From CAZPUI01 sp964415525 (GTDB lineage: Bacteria; Acidobacteriota; Holophagae; Holophagales; Holophagaceae): DNA of 13,006 bases. The stretch covers positions 1 to 13,006 of the forward strand of contig CAYQAS010000116.1 of assembly GCA_964415525.1 (NCBI GenBank). Reading direction: 5' to 3'. Made by a program: the position numbers and the translations under genes. Numbering within the stretch: position 1 is the stretch's first letter; each line of letters begins with the position of its first letter. Shown in pieces: positions 6,594 through 12,576 of the stretch. The notes below the pieces were generated by a model. The model searched no databases. It was not told the origin of the DNA and saw nothing but the letters and a program-made list of their open reading frames with translations.

Positions 6594-8051
6594 TCAGCGC
6601 CCGGCAGAGGGCCATCCCGGCAGCGTGATCCGGAACCGACTGCCTGCCCCTGGGGTGCTTTCCGCAGAGACCGTTCCCCCCATGCGCGTCACCAGATACT
6701 GGCAGATGGCGAGGCCCAGTCCCATTCCCCCAAAGGCGCGGGTCAGGCCCTCCTCCCCCTGCCGGAAGATCTCGAAGATGGTCTCCAGATCCTCTGCAGG
6801 GATCCCCCGCCCCGTATCGCGCACCTCGAACCAAAGCACACCCTCCGCGCCGCCCCCCACCACCTCCACCCGACCGTTCCGCGTAAACCGGCAGGCGTTG
6901 TGGACCAGCTTGGAAAGCGCCCGCAGAAGGAGGGCTTCGTCCGCAAGGGCCCCTTCCGGAACATGGGCCACATCGATATGCAGGTCATTCTCACGCGCCA
7001 AGGCCCAGGGACGGGCCAACGCCCTCAGATTCGCCGCCAGCTGGTCCACGTCCAGCTTCGCGGCATGGGGCTCCGCAGGCTCGGATTCCAGGTCGACCAG
7101 ATCGAGGATGTCCACGATGCGCTCTCCCAGTTCCCGAGAGGCGTGCTGAATCTGCCGCAGATCCTCCCCGCCCTCCTGCCCCGACGGTCCCACCTCCGCC
7201 AGCAGCAGTTCTGCCTGAAGCTGGATGTGGTTCAAAGGCGTCAGGAACTCGTGACTCATCCGCCGCAGAAAGGCGCCCTTCGCCTGATTGGCTGACTCCG
7301 CATGGGCCACGGCCCGATAGAGCCCTTGGTTCAGCTCCTGGATCTGGGCATCCGCCTCCCGGAGCTGACGCAGGTGGGAAGTCACCCGTTGGCGCAGCGA
7401 CTCCAGGGTGCGGGCCAGGCTCCTCAACTCATCCGGGGGGCCCTCCAGCAGCACCGGGCGGCTGGTTTCAGGCCGGGCGGGGTCCAGGGCCCGGGTCTGC
7501 TCATCCAGGCTCACGACGGGGCGCACGATGAGACGTTGCACCAGCCCCCAGGTCCCCACCATCACCACCAGGAGCAGAAGCAGGACGGATACGCCGACCT
7601 GCACCAGAATCGGGATCATGCGCGCCGTCACGAGGGCCTCGCTGGAGGCGATCACCAGGATTCCCAGGGGTCGATCCGCGACACCTGGGGCCTTCCGCAC
7701 CAGCACCCGGCGAACCGTGAGTCCCTGGGAGGGCGTATGCCCCTTGGCGGTGGACCATCGGGCCAGGATCCGTCCATGGGTATCGAGGATCTCAACCTGC
7801 ACCACGGCGGGATGGGCACCGATGCCCCCCGCCAGGGCCTCCAGGACCGGAGTCTGGTAGTCCCAGAGGGCTGAGGTGGCCGCTGGGGCAAAGGTTTCTG
7901 CCAGGAAACCCACGGTTTCCGAAGTCAGGTGGTGGAGCCGGCGCCACTCGACGATGCCCAGCAGGCCGAGAAGCGCCACAGCCAGCGCGCCATAGGCCGC
8001 GATCATCCGCCGCAGAAGCGACTGCGCTAGGGAAGCCCCGACGCCGCTCAC
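6594..8051 (-). CDS. Membrane sensor histidine kinase
   Basis: A 485-residue sensor kinase. TM1 is at about 17-36 and TM2 at about 145-172, enclosing a ~105-residue periplasmic domain I do not recognise. A HAMP-like linker and coiled coil (about 173-260) lead to the HisKA domain with phospho-acceptor H267 in MSHEFLTPLN (usual form SHELRTPL) and an ATPase domain: N box N385, DTGRGIP (412-418) and GMGLGLAI (442-449). No receiver domain is attached and no response regulator lies in the window. The GTG start at 8051 is chosen because it overlaps the stop of the binding-protein gene (GTGA) and has GGAGG just upstream; ATG 8006 is the alternative. The coupling suggests that the kinase reads the ligand state of that periplasmic protein, like a BvgS-type sensor split in two. 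Confidence 0.9.
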   Translation of the reverse strand: MSGVGASLAQSLLRRMIAAYGALAVALLGLLGIVEWRRLHHLTSETVGFLAETFAPAATSALWDYQTPVLEALAGGIGAHPAVVQVEILDTHGRILARWSTAKGHTPSQGLTVRRVLVRKAPGVADRPLGILVIASSEALVTARMIPILVQVGVSVLLLLLVVMVGTWGLVQRLIVRPVVSLDEQTRALDPARPETSRPVLLEGPPDELRSLARTLESLRQRVTSHLRQLREADAQIQELNQGLYRAVAHAESANQAKGAFLRRMSHEFLTPLNHIQLQAELLLAEVGPSGQEGGEDLRQIQHASRELGERIVDILDLVDLESEPAEPHAAKLDVDQLAANLRALARPWALARENDLHIDVAHVPEGALADEALLLRALSKLVHNACRFTRNGRVEVVGGGAEGVLWFEVRDTGRGIPAEDLETIFEIFRQGEEGLTRAFGGMGLGLAICQYLVTRMGGTVSAESTPGAGSRFRITLPGWPSAGR

Positions 8052-8815
8052 CAGCCCTCCAGAAGGCGATCGGCCTCCGCGGGGGGCAGGTGCCGCCGAA
8101 AGATGCGGCGCAGGGTACCATCCCGTCGCATGGCCTCGAGATGGTCCCGCCAGCGGGCCACGTCCTTCTCTTGAAACCGCCGACGGGAAAGCACCAGACC
8201 ATGGGGCACCCCCTTCTCCCCCGGTGTCCAGTCCTCGATACGCACCCGATCCTCGATCCCCAGCATCCTCAGGTGATGGAGGAAGACGGGTGCCTGGGAG
8301 AACATCGCGTCCACCCGGCGGTCCGCCAGCTTCCGGAAGATCACCTCCACCGAGGGCGACTCCTGCACGCGCCCCTCGATGCGCAGGGGCTCCAGCAGCC
8401 GATCGAGGCCTTGCCCATGCCGAAATGAGCGCACCACGCCCACCTGAAGGGTGCTGCGCGCCAGGAAGGCCTGTGGACCGGACACGGGGACCTCCCGGTG
8501 CACAAGCGCGAGGTTCTTCATGGCGAGATAGGGGATGAACCAGGCGAAGCGCTCCCGCTCCGGCGTGCGGATGCCGGACACGCTCAGATCCAGATCGCCC
8601 GATTCCAGGTCGGCCCAGATTCGTGCACGGGCCATGATCTGGATGTCGAAGCACTCCCCGCTCCGGCGCGCCAGCTCCTCCACCACATCGCGGTCGATGC
8701 CATGCTGCCCGTCGAAGAGCCGGCCGTAAACGTAGAGCGCCAACCGGAGGGGCGGCTCCGACGCGGCAATACCGCAGGCGGCGGCGAGGATCGAAGCCAG
8801 ACAGAGGGCGCGCAA
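8048..8815 (-). CDS. Periplasmic solute-binding protein, SBP_bac_3-like, paired with the kinase
   Basis: A 255-residue family 3 extracellular binding protein of the amino-acid/BvgS flytrap fold. The usual first-lobe landmarks are present: GIDRDVVEELARRSG (39-53), IWADLESGDLDLSVSGI with TPERERFAWFIPYL after it (66-97), and a second-lobe strand at LQVGVVRS (123-130). A signal peptide covers about 1-18; C14 in LAAAC could be a weak lipobox, which would make it a lipoprotein. The start is TTG 8815, because an in-frame stop lies at 8858-8860 and no ATG or GTG falls between. No good ribosome binding site is seen. No ABC permease or ATPase gene is nearby; the only partner is the overlapping kinase gene. 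It is therefore more likely a sensor component than a transport component. Ligand unknown. Confidence 0.85.
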   Translation of the reverse strand: MRALCLASILAAACGIAASEPPLRLALYVYGRLFDGQHGIDRDVVEELARRSGECFDIQIMARARIWADLESGDLDLSVSGIRTPERERFAWFIPYLAMKNLALVHREVPVSGPQAFLARSTLQVGVVRSFRHGQGLDRLLEPLRIEGRVQESPSVEVIFRKLADRRVDAMFSQAPVFLHHLRMLGIEDRVRIEDWTPGEKGVPHGLVLSRRRFQEKDVARWRDHLEAMRRDGTLRRIFRRHLPPAEADRLLEGW

Positions 8816-8951
8816 GGGTTGGGTTTCTGGGATGAGGGGAGCGGTTCGCCGCCCCTCTCATCCATCGGCCCAGGGGAGGGGAATCCCAATCCCAGACACC
8901 GCCGTGACTCCGCACCCAAAGGCCTCAACCCCATCGAAACAGACCATACCC

Positions 8952-8957
8952 TATCCT
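8952..8957 (+). promoter_or_regulatory. Possible -10 element upstream of the acyltransferase gene
   Basis: TATCCT in CCCTATCCTG (8949-8958), identical to the 10-mer upstream of the M16 operon, stands 20 nt before the acyltransferase start. It would give a short leader containing the GGAGAGG ribosome binding site (8967-8973). No -35 box is apparent. The 162-bp divergent gap 8816-8977 should also carry the promoter for the solute-binding protein and kinase, which I could not locate. Confidence 0.3.
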
Positions 8958-8977
8958 GGAACGCCCGGAGAGGCTCG

Positions 8978-9886
8978 ATGGCCCCGACCCCCGACAGCCC
9001 GCGCCCCTGGTCCTCCCGCAGCCTTGGCGCCCGCTGGCAGCACGCCTTCTTCTACGCCCTCATTCGCCTGGGTGGGCCCCGAATCGCCAGGATCATGGCG
9101 GATGGCGTGACGTGCTGGTTCGTGGTCACAAACCGAACCGTGCGAGCCCGCTGCGCGCCCTACCTTCGTCGCCGCTTTCCGGAGCACCGTGGATGGCGAC
9201 GCCTGCTGGATGTGTGGCGCCTCAGCCGCCAGTTTGCCCACATCCTCGTCGACCGTGCGGCCCTGGGCATCCTCGGTCCTGGAACCCTGACGACTCATCA
9301 CGAAGGCGCCCCGGCGCTGCTTGAGCTGGTGGCCGAAGACCGCGGCCTCATCCTTCTCACCGCCCACGTCGGCGCGTGGCAGCTGGGGATGATCGGCCTT
9401 CCCCGCCTGGGCGTGCCCGTCACCGTGGTCATGCACCGCGATCCCGGCGACGTGGACCGGCAGTACTTCGAGCACGCCGAGGGCGATGCGCCCTTCCGCA
9501 TCCTGGATCCAGCCGAGGGCGGCACCCTGGCGCTGCTCGCGGAACTGGAGAGAGGCGGCGCCCTCTGCATCATGGGGGACCGCGTCATGCCCGGCACCGG
9601 CGGCACCGTAGAAGCCGACTTCCTGGGCGGCCCCATCGCCCTGCCCTTCGGTCCCTTCCGCCTCGCCGCCGCCACCGGCGCCCCCATCGCCGTGTGTTTC
9701 TTCACCAAGCCCGAACCGGACCGCTTTGAACTGGAAGTGGCTGCGGTGCTCCGGCCACCCGAGGACCTCGGCCGCAAGCCCGAGGCCTACCGCCCCTTCG
9801 CCCAGGCCTATGCTGATGCGCTCGAGGCATACGTGGCGCGGGAGCCCTACCGATTCTTCAACTTCTTCGATCTGTGGGCGCGGTAG
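8978..9886 (+). CDS. LpxL/HtrB-like lipid acyltransferase
   Basis: A 302-residue protein of the lysophospholipid acyltransferase superfamily, lipid A acyltransferase-like branch. It has the HX4-acid block region LLTAHVGAWQLG (127-138), the MGDR block (199-202) and FLGGPIALPFGPFRLA (215-230) before GAPI, all in the usual order. The active-site block reads H130-V-G-A-W-Q135: the expected Glu/Asp is Gln. The enzyme would transfer an acyl chain from an acyl carrier protein or CoA to a lipid acceptor at the inner membrane. ATG 8978 is supported by GGAGAGG (8967-8973). It is convergent with the ketosynthase gene, its stop touching the other stop. Acyltransferases of this kind are part of aryl polyene clusters, where they are thought to attach the polyene acyl group to a lipid. 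Confidence 0.85.
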   Translation: MAPTPDSPRPWSSRSLGARWQHAFFYALIRLGGPRIARIMADGVTCWFVVTNRTVRARCAPYLRRRFPEHRGWRRLLDVWRLSRQFAHILVDRAALGILGPGTLTTHHEGAPALLELVAEDRGLILLTAHVGAWQLGMIGLPRLGVPVTVVMHRDPGDVDRQYFEHAEGDAPFRILDPAEGGTLALLAELERGGALCIMGDRVMPGTGGTVEADFLGGPIALPFGPFRLAAATGAPIAVCFFTKPEPDRFELEVAAVLRPPEDLGRKPEAYRPFAQAYADALEAYVAREPYRFFNFFDLWAR

Positions 9887-11113
9887 CTATTCCACCCGCA
9901 GGATCAGGCTCGTGTTGATTCCGCCGAACGCGAAGTTATTCGTCATGAAGACCTCGATGCCGGTACTCCGAGGCGCGCCCATCACGTAGTCCAACTCGGC
10001 GCAGCGGGGATCGGGATTCACGAGGTTCAGCGTCGGCGCGATCCACCCCCGACGGAGCATCTCGATGCCGAGCCAAGCTTCGAGCGAGCCGCAGGCTCCC
10101 AGGGTGTGGCCGAAGTAGCTCTTGAGCGACGTGATGGGGACGGCGCGGGCGAAAGTCTGGCGCGTGGCGTGGCTCTCCGCAATGTCGCCGGTGTCCGTGG
10201 CGGTGCCGTGGGCGTTCACCCAGCCGATGGCCTCCGGCGCGAGCCCCGCATCCTCCAGGGCCAGGGCCATGGTGACGGCCATGGTGTCCTGCTGGGGTGC
10301 CGTGACATGCGCACCATCGCTGTTGGTGGCGAAACCCAGCACCTCGGCGTAGATCTTCGCCCCGCGGGCCAGGGCGCGTTCCCGCTCTTCCAGGATCAGC
10401 GTCACACCGCCCTCGCCCACCACCAGGCCATCTCGATCTCGATCGAAGGGACGCGGCGTCGTATGGGGAGCATCATTCTTCAGGCTCGTGGCATAGAGGT
10501 TGTCGAAGACGGCCGCGCTGCAGAACGTCAGCTCGTCCGACCCCCCTGCGATCATCAGATCCTGCTTGCCATAGCGGATGGCCTCGAACGCGTACCCAAT
10601 GGCCTGGCTGCTGGAGGTGCAGGCACTGCTGGTGGGGATGACGCGGCCCGTGCAGCCGAAATAGAGGCCGATGTTCACGGCCGCCGTGTGGCTCATCGCC
10701 TGGATGTAGCCCGTGGCGCTGATGCCACGGAAATTGTTGTCCTCGGTGCTCTTGCCCAGGGCGATCATGGGCTCGAGGCTGCCGGAGGACGATCCGTAGG
10801 CGATGCCCGCACGCCCCGCCTTGAGCATGGGATTCCCCAGCAGGCCCGCATCCTCCAGGGCCAGCTCCGTGGCACGCACCCCGAGCAGCGCCACGCGTCC
10901 CATGGACCGGATCACCTTGCGCGGGTAGTGGGCGGGCACGGTGAAGGCGTCCGCCGGTGCACCCAGCCGCGTCTGCAGATCCGTGTAGACCTCCCATTCA
11001 GGCATGGCGCGCACGGCGCTGCGGCCCCCGCGGATCGCGTCCGCGATGGCCTCGAAGCGGTCTCCCAGGGCGGTGACGCCGCCCATGCCCGTGACGACGA
11101 CCCGTCGGTTCAA
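9887..11113 (-). CDS. Beta-ketoacyl-ACP synthase, FabF/ApeR-like
   Basis: A 408-residue condensing enzyme that joins malonyl units to a growing acyl-ACP chain by decarboxylative condensation. The catalytic Cys is C165 in TSSACTSSSQ, the first His H302 in NAHGTATDTGD, and Lys331 plus His336 lie in SLKSYFGHT, giving a complete Cys-His-His set. The TSSACTS signature is closer to what I know from aryl polyene ketosynthases (ApeR) than to FabF, which usually has TACA. The TTG start at 11113 is chosen because it overlaps the reductase stop (TTGA) and GGAGG stands 6 nt upstream (11120-11124); longer forms only read through the reductase gene. It is the third gene of the dehydratase-reductase-synthase operon. 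No acyl carrier protein gene is in the window. Housekeeping FabF is the alternative. Confidence 0.92.
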   Translation of the reverse strand: MNRRVVVTGMGGVTALGDRFEAIADAIRGGRSAVRAMPEWEVYTDLQTRLGAPADAFTVPAHYPRKVIRSMGRVALLGVRATELALEDAGLLGNPMLKAGRAGIAYGSSSGSLEPMIALGKSTEDNNFRGISATGYIQAMSHTAAVNIGLYFGCTGRVIPTSSACTSSSQAIGYAFEAIRYGKQDLMIAGGSDELTFCSAAVFDNLYATSLKNDAPHTTPRPFDRDRDGLVVGEGGVTLILEERERALARGAKIYAEVLGFATNSDGAHVTAPQQDTMAVTMALALEDAGLAPEAIGWVNAHGTATDTGDIAESHATRQTFARAVPITSLKSYFGHTLGACGSLEAWLGIEMLRRGWIAPTLNLVNPDPRCAELDYVMGAPRSTGIEVFMTNNFAFGGINTSLILRVE

Positions 11114-11847
11114 ACCATGCCTCCGTTCACACCGATGACCTGCCGGGTGATGTAGCCCGCAGCGTCCGAGAGCAGGAATCCCACCGTCGCCGCCACGTCC
11201 GACGGTTTCCCCACCCGCTTCATTGGGACCGCCTGGAGCGCCTGATCCAGCTCCACCTGCCCGAGCATCTCGGAGGCAATGAGCCCCGGCGCGACGGCAT
11301 TCACGGTGATGTTCCGGCTCGCCAGCTCCACGGCCAGGGCCTTGCAGGCACCGATGAGGCCCGCCTTGGCGGCGCTGTAGTTCACCTGCCCGCGATTGCC
11401 CACCACACCGCTCACGGAGGAGATCGCCACGATGCGCCCGCCCCTGCGCAACCGGATCATGGGCATCACCAGCGGATGCACCACGTTGAAGAAGCCGCCC
11501 AGGCTCGTGTCCACCACCGCGTCCCACTCCTCGCCGGAGAGCGCGGGAAAGGCGTTGTCCCGGGTGATGCCCGCGTTGAGCACCACGCCCCAGTAGGCGC
11601 CCTTGGCTTCGACGTCCGCTTCCAGGAATTCTCGCGCGACTTCGCGTTCGGTCAGATCAAAGCTCAGGAGGTCCGCGTGACCACCGGTGGCCTCGATCTC
11701 GGAACAGAGGGCTTGGGCCTCCGCCACGCGGCTGCGGCAGTGGACCGTGACCCGGAAACCGTCCCGGGCCAGTTGCAGCGCGATGGCGCGACCGATGACA
11801 CCGGTGGCGCCCGTGACGAGCACGCGATGGGGGATCGAATGACTCAT
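11110..11847 (-). CDS. 3-oxoacyl-ACP reductase, FabG/ApeQ-like SDR
   Basis: A 245-residue short-chain dehydrogenase that would reduce 3-ketoacyl-ACP with NADPH. The cofactor motif TGATGVIG is at 12-19, NAG at 91-93, and the catalytic residues are S144 in AISSVSG, Y157 and K161 in NYSAAK. The length and C-terminal NGGMV match FabG proteins. The start ATG overlaps the dehydratase stop (ATGA) and has GAGGA a few bases upstream. Its own stop overlaps the ketosynthase start. Its place between a hotdog dehydratase and an ApeR-type ketosynthase is the order dehydratase-reductase-synthase (P-Q-R) known from aryl polyene clusters, so I read it as ApeQ-like and not the general fatty acid FabG. Confidence 0.92.
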   Translation of the reverse strand: MSHSIPHRVLVTGATGVIGRAIALQLARDGFRVTVHCRSRVAEAQALCSEIEATGGHADLLSFDLTEREVAREFLEADVEAKGAYWGVVLNAGITRDNAFPALSGEEWDAVVDTSLGGFFNVVHPLVMPMIRLRRGGRIVAISSVSGVVGNRGQVNYSAAKAGLIGACKALAVELASRNITVNAVAPGLIASEMLGQVELDQALQAVPMKRVGKPSDVAATVGFLLSDAAGYITRQVIGVNGGMV

Positions 11848-12290
11848 GCTTCCTCGAACACTTTCAATTGGGCCTCTACCACGGGTGCCCCGTCCTGCCG
11901 GAGGATGCAGTCGAAGGCCCCCAGGCCACTCTCGTCGCTGTACACGCGGTGGACCTCGACCTCCAGCCGTGCGCCCGGGACAAAGGCCGCGACCTCGCTG
12001 GCGTAGTTTCGGGTTCCCAGCAGGTAGCCCAACCGAGGCGACTGTCCCTCACACCGCTTGAGGACACCGCTGTAGGCCGCGATGGTCTGTGCCATGAGCT
12101 CGATGCCGAACCAGCCGGGCAGCGCCCCTTGGGCATCGGCGTACCAGGCTTCGGGATCGACCCTCAGCGAGGCCCGCGCGCCCTCGGCATCTGCATGGTC
12201 CAGGGAATCCAGCAGACGCATGGGCGGATGGTGCGGCACCACATCGCCGATATCCGGCAACGCCCGAGCCTTCCCACCGTCCTGGTTCAC
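11844..12290 (-). CDS. Hotdog-fold 3-hydroxyacyl-ACP dehydratase, ApeP-like
   Basis: A 148-residue single hotdog-domain protein that would dehydrate 3-hydroxyacyl-ACP to the trans-enoyl form; with no enoyl reductase beside it, double bonds would stay in the chain. VPHHPPMRLLD (18-28) and GWFGIELMAQTIAAYSG (59-75) match the two conserved blocks of ApeP-type dehydratases, with H20 or H21 and E64 as likely active-site residues. The start is GTG 12290, placed 4 nt after GGAGG (12295-12299). A longer form from TTG 12329 adds a proline- and glycine-rich extension without family similarity and lacks a better ribosome site. It is the first gene of the operon, transcribed away from prs. Confidence 0.85.
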   Translation of the reverse strand: MNQDGGKARALPDIGDVVPHHPPMRLLDSLDHADAEGARASLRVDPEAWYADAQGALPGWFGIELMAQTIAAYSGVLKRCEGQSPRLGYLLGTRNYASEVAAFVPGARLEVEVHRVYSDESGLGAFDCILRQDGAPVVEAQLKVFEEA

Positions 12291-12361
12291 ACACCCTCCG
12301 AAACCGCGCGGAGGGCTCCAGGCCAACAAACGCGAAACGTGAATTTACCATGGCGGCCGGG

Positions 12362-12426
12362 TGTCCGATTTGCGACGGGAGGGCCGTTGCGGGTCCCAAC
12401 CCGTGCGTAACGGCCGGACAATCCGG
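12362..12426. other. Strong hairpin cluster between the dehydratase operon and prs
   Basis: GGCCGTT (12382-12388) pairs with AACGGCC (12409-12415). Inside it CGGGT (12390-12394) pairs with ACCCG (12399-12403) around a 4-nt loop, leaving a short bulge. An outer arm TGTCC (12362-12366) pairs with GGACA (12416-12420). Alternatively CCGGA (12414-12418) pairs with TCCGG (12422-12426) over a 3-nt loop. No T run follows. It matches no riboswitch class I recognise and could be a prs leader structure or a DNA-level operator for either divergent unit. Confidence 0.4.
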
Positions 12427-12475
12427 CAAGCCGATGCTCAGGTTGAGGGTGTTCACCGCCGATCACGACCGAAGC

Positions 12476-12535
12476 GTGACCCAGTTCGGGACGTTGTGTG
12501 ACAAAGTGATCCAAGTTGGTGACCCGGTGCGGGAC
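12476..12535. repeat. Phased GTGAC direct repeats upstream of prs
   Basis: GTGAC occurs at 12476, 12498 and 12519, at spacings of 22 and 21 bases, about two turns of the helix. The first and third copies extend to a 17-bp repeat (12476-12492 and 12519-12535) that agrees at 15 positions. The array ends 41 nt before the prs start. Regularly phased repeats like these often bind a regulator on one face of DNA. The 247-bp gap 12330-12576 also contains the hairpin cluster and a weak 64-codon ORF. Confidence 0.45.
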
Positions 12536-12539
12536 CGGG
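12523..12539 (+). other. Hairpin just upstream of prs
   Basis: CCCGGT (12523-12528) pairs with ACCGGG (12534-12539) around a 5-nt loop. It is 37 nt before the prs start codon and overlaps the third GTGAC repeat. No T run follows, so it is not a clear terminator. The prs ribosome binding site, GGAGG at 12564-12568, is outside the stem. Confidence 0.4.
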
Positions 12540-12576
12540 AATAGCCATTGGGATCCTTGAGGCGGAGGGGCGCTCC

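Noticed and set aside
8052..8915. N-terminal extension of the kinase through the binding-protein gene
   Set aside because: The extra 288 codons are an out-of-frame reading of the binding protein, rich in Arg, Gly and Pro. GTG 8051 with GGAGG is the better start.
8498..8977. N-terminal extension of the acyltransferase
   Set aside because: It runs antisense across the binding-protein gene and the divergent promoter gap; ATG 8978 has a good ribosome site.
11114..11527. N-terminal extension of the ketosynthase
   Set aside because: It reads the reductase gene in another frame; ketosynthase homology starts at residue 3 after TTG 11113.
12440..12545. tRNA gene, considered because of GTTCGGGAC resembling a T-loop
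   Set aside because: No acceptor, D or anticodon stem can be drawn around it.
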